A stretch of 64,000 nucleotides of DNA, taken from contig NZ_JOEY01000015.1 in assembly GCF_000718165.1 (NCBI RefSeq), forward strand, positions 1 through 64,000, in the 5' to 3' direction. A program made the position numbers and the translations under genes. Below are positions 24,922 to 32,909 of the stretch, one piece after another. Source of the stretch: Streptomyces fulvoviolaceus. GTDB taxonomy: Bacteria > Actinomycetota > Actinomycetes > Streptomycetales > Streptomycetaceae. The notes beneath the pieces were generated by a model. That model was not told the DNA's origin and ran no database searches. It worked only from the letters and a program-made list of their open reading frames with translations. Numbering within the stretch: the first letter of the stretch is position 1; each line of letters begins with the position of its first letter.

Positions 24922-26420
24922 AGTGCCTCCTTGGGCAGTTCGCGGTTCTCGCCCCAGACGGACAGGCCCCGCAGCACGAGGGTCTTGACGACGGTGTAGT
25001 CGTCGATGAGCCAGCGGGGCGCCTCGCGGCCGAAGCCGGAGTCCTTCACCCCGCCGAAGGGGACGTGGTCGAGGCGGAAGTTGGAGGAGCCGTTGACGAT
25101 CAGCCCGCCGACCTCCAGACGCCGCCAGGCGGTGAGGATGCGGGTGATGTCGTGGGTGAAGAGGCCGGCCTGGAGTCCGTAGCGGCTGGAGTTGCACTGG
25201 TCGAGGACGGTGTCGAAGTCGTCGTAGGGCATGACCGCGACGAGGGCGCCGAAGACCTCGTGGACGACCACGGAGGCGTGCGGCGGCGGGTCGGCGACGA
25301 TGGTGGGGGCGGCGGTGGCGCCGTCACGGGTGCCGCCCCTTACGACGGTCGCCCCCAGGTCCACGGCCTCCTTGGCCCACGTGACGACGCGTTCGGCGGC
25401 CCCCTCGTCGACCATCGAGCCGACGTCGGTGGCGTCGTCGAGCGGGTCGCCGACGACGAGTGTGTCGACGACGGCGGTGAAGGCGTCGAGGAAGTCGCCG
25501 TAGAGGCTGCGGTGCACGTAGACGCGCTGGACGGAGATGCAGCTCTGGCCGGAGTTGCTGTAGCCGGTGCGGGCGCAGACAGTGGCCGCCTGGGCGGGGT
25601 CGGCGTCCTCGCAGACGATCGTGGCGGCGTTGCCGCCGAGTTCGAGGGCCAGGCGTTTGGCACCGGCGGCACGGGCCACGGCGTTTCCGGTCGCCGCGCT
25701 GCCGGTGAAGCTGATGACGTCCACCTGCTCGGCGGCGCACAGGGCGGCGCCGATGTCGCCGTAGCCGTACAGGAGTTGGACCGCCTGCGAGGGCAGGCCG
25801 CTGTCGAGGAGGAGGGCGACGACGGCCGCGGAGGTGGCCGGGGCCTGCGGGGGTGCCTTGACGAGGGTGGTGTTGCCGGCCGCGAAGGAGGCGCCGAGTT
25901 TGTGGGCGAGGAGATTGGCCGGGGCGTTGAACGGCGTGATGGCCAGCGCCACTCCGGCTGGGGCGCGGTAGGTGAGGGCGGTGTGGCCGATGCCGGTGGG
26001 CCAGCCGGCCACCGGGAGCAACTCGCCGTCGATACGGCGGGCTTCGGCGGCGCAGACGGCGAAGGTGGCGGCCACGCGGTCGATTTCGGTGCGGCTGTCC
26101 TTGAGGGGTTTGCCCAGTTCCAGGGCCAACAGGCGGGCGAGACCGTCGCGGTGGGCGGTGGCGTTCCGGGAGGCGGCCTCCAGGATGTCGGCGCGGGCGG
26201 CGGGGGCGAGGGTGGCGACCTCGGGGGCGTAGGCGCGGGCCCTGGTGAGGGCGCGGTCGATCTCCTCGGCGGTCGCGGTGAGCGCCCTGCTGACGGTGCG
26301 GCGCAGGTAGGGGCCGGTGCGTTCCAGGGGCGGGCCCACGCCGCCCCATGCTCCGGCCACGAAGGGGAACACGTCGACGACGTCGGTTCCGTCGGAGGCC
26401 TTGAGGACCTCTTGCAGCAT
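24918..26420 (-). CDS. Aldehyde dehydrogenase family protein
   Basis: A 500-residue NAD(P)-dependent aldehyde dehydrogenase. It has the NAD-binding FTGSAATGNAV, the general-base Glu in LALELGGNAATIV, and the catalytic Cys in SNSGQSCISVQRVYV. The spacing and QRVYV tail suit the lactaldehyde/succinate-semialdehyde-like branch. ATG at 26420; GGAGG is only 4 bases upstream, and a GTG three bases earlier is even closer. It is the first gene of the leftward operon. A 17-bp perfect palindrome sits 15 bases upstream, and an IclR regulator gene diverges. Confidence 0.93.
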   Translation of the reverse strand: MLQEVLKASDGTDVVDVFPFVAGAWGGVGPPLERTGPYLRRTVSRALTATAEEIDRALTRARAYAPEVATLAPAARADILEAASRNATAHRDGLARLLALELGKPLKDSRTEIDRVAATFAVCAAEARRIDGELLPVAGWPTGIGHTALTYRAPAGVALAITPFNAPANLLAHKLGASFAAGNTTLVKAPPQAPATSAAVVALLLDSGLPSQAVQLLYGYGDIGAALCAAEQVDVISFTGSAATGNAVARAAGAKRLALELGGNAATIVCEDADPAQAATVCARTGYSNSGQSCISVQRVYVHRSLYGDFLDAFTAVVDTLVVGDPLDDATDVGSMVDEGAAERVVTWAKEAVDLGATVVRGGTRDGATAAPTIVADPPPHASVVVHEVFGALVAVMPYDDFDTVLDQCNSSRYGLQAGLFTHDITRILTAWRRLEVGGLIVNGSSNFRLDHVPFGGVKDSGFGREAPRWLIDDYTVVKTLVLRGLSVWGENRELPKEAL

Positions 26421-26434
26421 CACGCCTCCAAGAA

Positions 26435-26451
26435 AAACCACCTGGTGGTTT
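26435..26451. promoter_or_regulatory. 17-bp perfect palindrome between the aldehyde dehydrogenase and IclR genes
   Basis: AAACCACC-T-GGTGGTTT is a perfect inverted repeat with a one-base centre. It lies 15 bases before the aldehyde dehydrogenase start and 162 bases before the IclR start. The divergent arrangement makes it the natural candidate operator for the IclR protein. Confidence 0.65.
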
Positions 26452-26612
26452 ACATGGACTGCTGTGCGGACTGGCGTGTAACGTACGGGCGCCGGGAGGC
26501 CGTGGCAAGAGGCAGGGCGCAAGGATGTGGAGACCGGCGGTTTTCTCGGGGAGCCGGGATGTTTCCCTGGGAGGCCGCTGGGAGGCCGTTCCCCACTCGC
26601 GAAGGAGAGACC

Positions 26613-27380
26613 GTGGACGCCGAGCAAGGTCAGGGCGGTGTACGCAGTGTGCGCCGGGCTCTGGACATCCTGTCGCTGCTGACTGAGGATCAGCCCACCG
26701 TCCCGCTGCGCGACATGGTCGAGGCCACGGGTCTGCCGAAGACCACCGTGGTGCGTCTGGTGCAGACCCTGGAGCAGTACGGCCTGCTGTGGGCGACACC
26801 GGCCGGCTACTCGGCCGGGCCCGGGCTGTGGCGCTGGGCCCATCTGGCGCACACCAGCTGGGAGTTGCCGCCCGACACCCAGAAGCTGCTGCGGGAGCTG
26901 GCGGACCGGCGGGGCGAGACGGCGAACCTGATGATCCGCCGTGACATCCACCGGGTGTGCGTCGCCCAGCAGGAGAGCCCCCAGCCCCTGCGGCACGTGG
27001 TGCGGGTGGGCGACGAACTGCCGCTGTGGGCGGGCGCCTCGTCCAAGGTGCTGCTCATCGGCGCGACCGACGGCCTGCTGCAGCGGGTCGCCGCCGCCTC
27101 GCCGCACGGGGTGGCGCACGTGGAGCAGTTGCGGCTGTGGGCCGACGAGGCCGCGGACCGCGGCTGGGCGGTCAGCCACGGCGAACGCGACGTCGGCCTG
27201 ACCGCCGTCGCCGTGCCCGTCACGACCCGCTCGGGCGTCGTGGTCGCCTCGCTCTCGCTCAGCGGCCCCACCGCACGCATCCCCGAGCGGGTGACCGCGG
27301 ACTTCGCGGAAGACCTGTTGCAGGTGGCCGCGCAGATCGCCTCCCAGGGTTTCGACCATCCCCTGGGGCCGCGCGGCTGA
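26613..27380 (+). CDS. IclR-family transcriptional regulator
   Basis: A 255-residue regulator. Its N-terminal winged helix reads VRSVRRALDILSLLTEDQPT, then LRDMVEATGLPKTTVVRLVQ. The C-terminal IclR effector domain includes LPLWAGASSKVLLI and the late GWAVSHGERDVGLTAVAVPV. GTG start at 26613, with GAAGGAGAG upstream. It sits between two catabolic arms and is the likely local regulator. The effector is probably a pathway intermediate. Confidence 0.92.
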   Translation: MDAEQGQGGVRSVRRALDILSLLTEDQPTVPLRDMVEATGLPKTTVVRLVQTLEQYGLLWATPAGYSAGPGLWRWAHLAHTSWELPPDTQKLLRELADRRGETANLMIRRDIHRVCVAQQESPQPLRHVVRVGDELPLWAGASSKVLLIGATDGLLQRVAAASPHGVAHVEQLRLWADEAADRGWAVSHGERDVGLTAVAVPVTTRSGVVVASLSLSGPTARIPERVTADFAEDLLQVAAQIASQGFDHPLGPRG

Positions 27381-27431
27381 CACCGGCACACCGAGCGGCG
27401 CCGGGCTCGGCGCCCTGGAAGGAGTCGCCCC

Positions 27432-28784
27432 ATGCACGTCCGCCCGCTGGACGGAATACGCGTTCTGGACCTCACGAACGTGCTGGCCGGACCCTATTGC
27501 AGCTATCAACTCATGCTCCTGGGCGCCGAGGTGGTCAAGATCGAGCGCCCCGGACAGGGCGACCTCGCGCGCAGCCTCGGCCCCGACCCCTCGCTCAACG
27601 ACGAGGCGATCGGGGCCTCGTTCCTCGCCCAGAACGCGGGCAAGAAATCCGTCGAGCTCGACCTCAAGGACAGCGCCGACCGGACGTTCTTCGAGGAGCT
27701 GCTCACCGGCGCCGACGTCCTGCTGGAGAACTTCCGGGCGGGTGTCCTGGAGCGGATGGGCTACGACACCGACCGGCTCCGGCACCTCAACGAGCGGCTG
27801 GTCTACTGCTCCATCTCCGGCTTCGGGCACACCGGCCCGATGAGCGACGTCCCTGCCTACGACCAGATCGTGCAGGGTCTGACGGGCATGATGAGCGTCA
27901 CGGGGACGCCCGAGACCGCACCCCAGCGTGTCGGCTTCCCGGTCTGCGACACCACCGGAGGGCTGATGGCGGCCCTGGCCGTCAGTGCCGCGCTGCTGCA
28001 GCGCGAGCGCACCGGACGGGGCAGCAGGCTGGACGTCTCCATGCTGGAGGTGTCCCTGTCCACGATGGGCTGGGCCGTGTCGAACTACCTCGTCAGCGGG
28101 ATCCCGCCGCGGCCCCTGGGCGACCAGAACGCGACGGCCGCCCCCTCCGGCACCTTCCACACGCTCGACGGACCGCTCAACATCTCGGCCAACCAGCAGC
28201 GCCAGTTCGAGACACTGTGCCGCCTGGTGGGGGCGCCGGAACTCGTCTCCGACCCGCGCTTCGGCGAACGCGAGCAGCGCAAGGTGCACCGGGCCGAGCT
28301 CAACGCGGCCCTCGACGCGGCGCTGGCCGCGCGGCCGGCGGCCGACTGGGAACGGGAGTTGACCGCCGCCGGCGTCCCCGCCGCGCGCGTACTCACCGTG
28401 CCGCAGGCGCTGGAACAGCCGCAGCTGGAGCACCGCGGGTTCGTGGCCGAACTGGATCACCCCGGCCGGGCCGGGCAGCCGCTGCGGGTCGTGGGCAACG
28501 GGGTGCTCTTCGACGGCGAGGCCTTCGCGCCGCCGTCCCGTCCGCCGCTGCTCGGCGAGCACAACCATGAGCGGCGGCAGCTGGCCCGGCGATGGGCGTC
28601 GGCGGCGGCTTCGACCTCGGCTCCGGCTCCGACTCCGACTCCGACATCGGCTCCGACTCCGGCATCGGCTCCGACCTCGGCTCCGGCTCCGGCTCCGGCA
28701 TCGGCTCCGACCTCGACCTCGGCTCCCGCTTCGCCTTCCACTCCGGCTTCGCCCTCCGCTTCGGAGGAGGCCACCGCGTCATGA
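27432..28784 (+). CDS. CaiB/BaiF-type (class III) CoA-transferase with a low-complexity tail
   Basis: A 450-residue protein. Residues 1-390 are a class III CoA-transferase: VLDLTNVLAGPYCSYQLMLLGAEVVKIE at the start, FLAQNAGKKSVELDL, and the catalytic Asp in RGSRLDVSMLEVSLS. It would move CoA between an acyl-CoA donor and a carboxylic acid without free CoA. The last 60 or so residues are an Ala/Ser/Pro/Thr repeat tail, unusual for the family, encoded by a tandem repeat at 28607-28725. ATG at 27432 follows a GGAAGGAG ribosome site. Its TGA overlaps the next ATG by 4 bases, so both are coupled. It likely activates the substrate whose fragments the leftward operon oxidises. Confidence 0.9.
   Translation: MHVRPLDGIRVLDLTNVLAGPYCSYQLMLLGAEVVKIERPGQGDLARSLGPDPSLNDEAIGASFLAQNAGKKSVELDLKDSADRTFFEELLTGADVLLENFRAGVLERMGYDTDRLRHLNERLVYCSISGFGHTGPMSDVPAYDQIVQGLTGMMSVTGTPETAPQRVGFPVCDTTGGLMAALAVSAALLQRERTGRGSRLDVSMLEVSLSTMGWAVSNYLVSGIPPRPLGDQNATAAPSGTFHTLDGPLNISANQQRQFETLCRLVGAPELVSDPRFGEREQRKVHRAELNAALDAALAARPAADWERELTAAGVPAARVLTVPQALEQPQLEHRGFVAELDHPGRAGQPLRVVGNGVLFDGEAFAPPSRPPLLGEHNHERRQLARRWASAAASTSAPAPTPTPTSAPTPASAPTSAPAPAPASAPTSTSAPASPSTPASPSASEEATAS
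28607..28725 (+). repeat. GGCTCC/GAC hexamer-type tandem repeat inside the CoA-transferase gene
   Basis: Repeated GGCTCCGACTCC-like units (6- and 9-base periods, imperfect) run for about 120 bases and encode the Ala/Ser/Pro/Thr-rich tail. The repeat keeps the reading frame, so the downstream ATGA coupling to the lyase gene survives. Confidence 0.7.
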
Positions 28785-29581
28785 CGACCGCCGACGACGA
28801 AGCCGCCCAATGGTGGGCCACCGCCATCAGCCACATCGAACCCGGCAGCATCGAACTGCGCGACCGCCCCGTTCAGGAACTGATCGGGTCCGTCGGCCTG
28901 GTGGACGTCATCTGGCTCCTTCTCCGCGGCGGCCTGCCGAGCGCACGCGAAACCGCCCTGCTGGAGGCCGCGTTGGTCGCCGGTGTGGACCACGGCCCGC
29001 AGGCCCCCTCGATCGCCGCCGCGCGTATGGCGGCCACCTGCGGGGTCGGCCTCAACAACGCGATCGCCACCGGGGTCAACATGCTCGGCGACTCACACGG
29101 CGGCGCGGGCCAGCAGTGTGTGGAGATGCTGACCGAGGTCTGCAACCGCCGGCAGATGGCGGGCAGTTGGGACGAGGCCGCCCGGGAGGTAATGGCCGAG
29201 TGGCAGAGCCACTCACCCTATCTGCCCGGCTTCGGGCACCGGTTCCACCCCGTCGACCCCCGCCGCGACCCGTTGATCGCCCTGGTCCACCAGGCGGTCG
29301 CCGACGGCATCGTCGCCGGCGAGTACCTCAGCGCCGCCCTCGCCGTGGAGGAGGCGCTGCGCCTGCGCCGTACCGGAGCCCGTCCCGTGCCGATGAACAT
29401 CGACGGAGCCACCGCCGTCATCTACGCCGAACTGGGCTTCCCCGCCCCGCTCGCACGCGGGCTGTTCGTGCTCAGCCGCTCCGTGGGCCTGCTCGCCCAC
29501 GCCTGGGAGGAGTCCGGCCAGGGCCGCCGCAACAAGGGGCCGATCCCGCGCAGTGTGATGCCGGCCCGCCTCACCACCTGA
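28781..29581 (+). CDS. Citryl-CoA lyase / short citrate synthase-like protein
   Basis: A 266-residue protein from the ATG at 28781; upstream reading in this frame is only the Gly/Ser/Asp translation of the repeat. It matches the small citrate-synthase-fold group: LVDVIWLLLRGGLPSARETA, SDSHGGAGQQC-like Gly-rich loop (GDSHGGAGQQCVEML) and GFGHRFHPVDPR carrying the active-site His. Full citrate synthases are about 370-430 residues. Short ones are often called citryl-CoA lyases and may cleave 3-hydroxy-3-carboxyacyl-CoA esters. With the coupled CoA-transferase, it could split an activated citrate-like or citramalate-like acid. That is inference. Confidence 0.82.
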   Translation: MTTADDEAAQWWATAISHIEPGSIELRDRPVQELIGSVGLVDVIWLLLRGGLPSARETALLEAALVAGVDHGPQAPSIAAARMAATCGVGLNNAIATGVNMLGDSHGGAGQQCVEMLTEVCNRRQMAGSWDEAAREVMAEWQSHSPYLPGFGHRFHPVDPRRDPLIALVHQAVADGIVAGEYLSAALAVEEALRLRRTGARPVPMNIDGATAVIYAELGFPAPLARGLFVLSRSVGLLAHAWEESGQGRRNKGPIPRSVMPARLTT

Positions 29582-29776
29582 ACAAGACGCGTTCCGCCCC
29601 CTTGTCACACCCGTGGCGCGTCCCTAACGTATGGAACCGCCGATCGGCAACCACCCTACGGGTTACGCGAACCGTACAGCGGACCACGAGCCGCACCGCT
29701 CCTCCCTCCCCCACTGCCTGCACCCCGGCCTCTTCGCCATTCAGCCTGGTCAGGTACATGCCACGAAAGAGGGATC

Positions 29777-31930
29777 ATGGACAGACGCAGCTTTCTCACC
29801 TCGACGGCCGCCGGGACGGCGGGCACGGTCGCCCTGCTCGGCACCCCCGCCGCCCAGGCCGCCGAGAAATCCAAGGACGGCCTGGCGCTCCCGGTGCCCG
29901 CCCAGTCGCACGCGGCCACCGGCAAGGACCACCCCAAGGCCGGCGGCAACCTCGGCAACCACAGCTACTCCTCGCTGAAGCGGATCACGACGGCCAACGT
30001 CCGTGACCTGGGCGGGGCTTGGCACATCAACCTGGAGGGCGGCTCCACCGCGGCCCACCAGCAGTGCGCGGTCATCGCGCAGGACGGTGTCCTCTACGTC
30101 GTCACCACCCAGCAGAACGTCTTCGCCGTCGACGGCCGTACAGGGGCGGTCCGTTGGAAGACCAGCGTCGGCACCGAGACCACCAACATGCGCGGTGTCG
30201 CCCTCGGCGAAGGGCTGGCCTTCACCATCTCCGGCGCCAACATCGTGTACGCGCTGGACCGGCAGACCGGCGCCGTCGTGTGGACCCGCGAGCTGCTCGT
30301 CGAGGACCAGGGCGACCCGGGCTGCGACCCCGAGAGCGGTCAGTGCGGGGGCAGTTCGGGCGGTCTGGCGGGCGCGGTCGTCTACTGGGACGGCCTGATC
30401 TACATCGGCACCGAGGGCAGCACCGCCGGTGCCCGCGGCCGTGGCTACGCGCTCAAGGCGTCGACCGGCGAGGTCGCCTGGACGTTCTGGGGCACCCCGG
30501 GGCCCGGCGAGTACGGGCACGACACCTGGGAGGGCGACTCCTGGAAGACCGGCGGCGCCGTGTGCTGGATCCATCCCGCCGTCGACCCCGAACTAGGCCT
30601 CGTCTACTGGACGTTCGGCAACCCCTATCCCCGCACCGACGGCTCCTCCCGGGCCGGTGACAACCTCTTCGGCAACTGCCTGGTCGCCCTCGACGCCAAG
30701 ACGGGCGAACGCCGCTGGCACTTCCAGTCCGTCCACCACGACATCTGGGACTACGACAACGTCATGTCCCCCGTCCTCGCCGACCTGTTGATCGAGGGGA
30801 AGAAGCGCCGGGTCGTCGTCTACGGCAGCAAGACCGGCATGTACTACATCCTCGACCGCGTCACGGGAAAGCCGGTCCACGGCATCGAGGAACGCGCCGT
30901 ACCCCAGCACGCGGCGCAGAAGACCGCGCCCACGCAGCCCTTCCCGGGCGGCGAACCCTTCGTCGAGACCGAACCCCGCTTGGACAAGGCCACCCGGCCG
31001 GTCCCCTTCTACCCCACCGGCGGGATCTACGAGGTCTTCTGGGACCGGGCCACCATCCTCTTCCCCGGCGCAGGCGGCGGCGCCGACTGGGCCTTCCCCT
31101 CCTTCAGCCACCGCACCGGCCTTCTCTACGTCGGCTACGGCCTGGTCAACTCGGCCTACTCCAACACCCACGGCGGCCGCGTCAACACCGCCCGCCCGCT
31201 GGGCGAGTACTTCGCCGGGGGCCTCGCCGCGGTCGACCCGCGCACCAACACCCTCGCCTGGCGCCGGGAGGGCGACTGGTCCCTCGCCCACGGCAACGGC
31301 GTACTCAGCACCGCCGGCGGCGTCCTCTTCCAGGGCCGCCCGGACGGGATCCTGACCGCCCTGGACGACCGCGACGGCCGTCAGTTGTGGAGTTGGCAGT
31401 GCGGGGCCGGGGTCAACACCAGCCCCCTGACGTACGAGATCAACGGCGAGCAGTACGTCGCCGTCCTCGCCGGCGGCAACTGGCTGCCGTATCCCGACAT
31501 CCCCAAGGGCGACCACCTGTGGGCGTTCAAGCTCGGCGGCGAGGTCGGACCCGCCACCGCCCCCACTCCCCCGTCCCGGCGCAACCAGATCCGCACCGCC
31601 GCCGTCACCGGCGAGACCGCCGGCAACACGGTCACCCTGGGCCGCATCTGGAGCAGCGCGACGCAGACCCCCGGGACGACGGAGAACCTGGTGGCCCAGA
31701 ACGCCATGGCGCCCCAGCACCTGGCCGTTCCGAAGGGAACGGCGGTCACCTTCACCAACCCCTCGGACAACAGGTCCGCGCACGGCGCCGTGTCGTTCTT
31801 CGAGGCCGAGTTCGACACCGGCCTGCTCATGCCGGGCGAGTCGTACACGTACACCTTCGAGACGCCCGGCGAGTACTTCTACAACGACCCGGTCGCTCCC
31901 CAGAACACCGGCAAGATCGTCGTGAGCTGA
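29777..31930 (+). CDS. Exported PQQ-type beta-propeller protein with a C-terminal cupredoxin-like domain
   Basis: A 717-residue protein with a Tat-like signal (MDRRSFLTSTAAGTAGT). Residues 50-595 form an eight-bladed PQQ-dehydrogenase-like propeller with repeated AVDGRTGAVRW-, ALDRQTGAVVW- and ALDAKTGERRW-type blade motifs and the family signature HHDIWDYDN. No CxxCH heme site or vicinal Cys pair is seen. Residues 620-717 resemble a plastocyanin/azurin fold (VPKGTAVTFTNPSDNRSAHG), but the usual Cys/His/Met ligand loop is replaced by YFYNDPVAPQNTG, so type 1 copper binding is doubtful. It likely oxidises an alcohol or sugar outside the cell, or has lost activity. It is followed at 16 bases by a ThuA gene. 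Confidence 0.85.
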   Translation: MDRRSFLTSTAAGTAGTVALLGTPAAQAAEKSKDGLALPVPAQSHAATGKDHPKAGGNLGNHSYSSLKRITTANVRDLGGAWHINLEGGSTAAHQQCAVIAQDGVLYVVTTQQNVFAVDGRTGAVRWKTSVGTETTNMRGVALGEGLAFTISGANIVYALDRQTGAVVWTRELLVEDQGDPGCDPESGQCGGSSGGLAGAVVYWDGLIYIGTEGSTAGARGRGYALKASTGEVAWTFWGTPGPGEYGHDTWEGDSWKTGGAVCWIHPAVDPELGLVYWTFGNPYPRTDGSSRAGDNLFGNCLVALDAKTGERRWHFQSVHHDIWDYDNVMSPVLADLLIEGKKRRVVVYGSKTGMYYILDRVTGKPVHGIEERAVPQHAAQKTAPTQPFPGGEPFVETEPRLDKATRPVPFYPTGGIYEVFWDRATILFPGAGGGADWAFPSFSHRTGLLYVGYGLVNSAYSNTHGGRVNTARPLGEYFAGGLAAVDPRTNTLAWRREGDWSLAHGNGVLSTAGGVLFQGRPDGILTALDDRDGRQLWSWQCGAGVNTSPLTYEINGEQYVAVLAGGNWLPYPDIPKGDHLWAFKLGGEVGPATAPTPPSRRNQIRTAAVTGETAGNTVTLGRIWSSATQTPGTTENLVAQNAMAPQHLAVPKGTAVTFTNPSDNRSAHGAVSFFEAEFDTGLLMPGESYTYTFETPGEYFYNDPVAPQNTGKIVVS

Positions 31931-31946
31931 GGAAGGGCACTCGACC

Positions 31947-32894
31947 ATGAGATCAAGAGCCAGATTCGCCACCCTGGGCATCACACTCGCCCTCGCGGCC
32001 ACCGCCACCCTCAGTTTCGCCCAGGGCCGCGTGGGCCAGGGCGCGCAGGAACTGGGCGACCCGGACTACGGCGTGTGCCGTGGCGTCAGCTCCCGCTGCT
32101 ATCACGACTGGGGCAACTTCGACCCGGCCCAGGGCTACAAGGTCCTCCTCTACACCCGCACCGCCGGCCCCCGCCACGCCAACCTCGGCCCGGCTCTGGC
32201 CACGGGGTTGAACCCGCCGCTCACCGCCGCGAACGTCGTCCAGAACGCCGTACTCAAGATGGGTACGGACAACGACTTCCAGGTCGACTACACCGAGGAC
32301 GTCACCCAACTCGCCTCCCCGGCAACCCTGTTCAAATACAACGCCGTCGTCTTCTACTCCACCAGCCGCGACACCCTCGACGACGCCGCGCAGACCTCGC
32401 TGCGCCAGTACGTCCGGGGCGGCGGCGGCTTCGTAGGCATCCACAACGCCTTCGGTACGGAGTACAACTGGCCCTGGTACGAAGGCCTGTTGGGCGGCGC
32501 GAACTTCTACGACCACGGCCCCGTGCAGGCCGGCACCGTGCACACGGTGGACCGCAAGGACGCCTCCACGAAGGCGTTGCCGTCCACCTGGACCTTCACC
32601 GACGAGTGGTACAACCTCGTCCCGGCCCCCTCCCGGGTCCGCGTCCTGGCCGAGGTCGACGAGAGCACCCTGACCGAGGGCGTGACCGGCAACTACCACC
32701 ACCCCGGCCACGGCGAGCGGCATCCGGTCGCCTGGTGCCAGTACTACGACGGCGGCCGCGCCTGGCTGACCACCCTGGGCCACGACGCCCGGGACTTCTC
32801 CACCGACGGCTCCTTCCCCGGCGCCGCCGAGTTCCAGAAGCTGATCCTGGGCGGCATCGAGTCGGCGATGGGGAAGGAGCCCTTCTGCCGGTAG
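31947..32894 (+). CDS. Secreted ThuA-like domain protein
   Basis: A 315-residue protein with an N-terminal signal peptide (MRSRARFATLGITLALAATA). The body has the ThuA/trehalose-utilisation-like glutamine-amidotransferase-like fold: YKVLLYTRTAGPRHAN, YNAVVFYSTSRDTL, RGGGGFVGIHNAFGTEY and NYHHPGHGERHPVAWCQYYDGGR with LGHD. Such domains are often found with sugar oxidoreductases. The gene follows the propeller gene by 16 bases and is likely co-transcribed, so a joint role in oxidising an extracellular carbohydrate is plausible. Confidence 0.86.
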   Translation: MRSRARFATLGITLALAATATLSFAQGRVGQGAQELGDPDYGVCRGVSSRCYHDWGNFDPAQGYKVLLYTRTAGPRHANLGPALATGLNPPLTAANVVQNAVLKMGTDNDFQVDYTEDVTQLASPATLFKYNAVVFYSTSRDTLDDAAQTSLRQYVRGGGGFVGIHNAFGTEYNWPWYEGLLGGANFYDHGPVQAGTVHTVDRKDASTKALPSTWTFTDEWYNLVPAPSRVRVLAEVDESTLTEGVTGNYHHPGHGERHPVAWCQYYDGGRAWLTTLGHDARDFSTDGSFPGAAEFQKLILGGIESAMGKEPFCR

Positions 32895-32909
32895 AGCACC
32901 GCAGTCGCT

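Noticed and set aside
28607..28725. Repeats that could suggest a CRISPR array
   Set aside because: Units are 6-9 bases with no spacers, inside a coding frame.
29640..29700. GGTT-ACGCG-AACC inverted repeat before the PQQ propeller gene as an operator
   Set aside because: The arms are only four bases and such matches are common by chance at this GC content.
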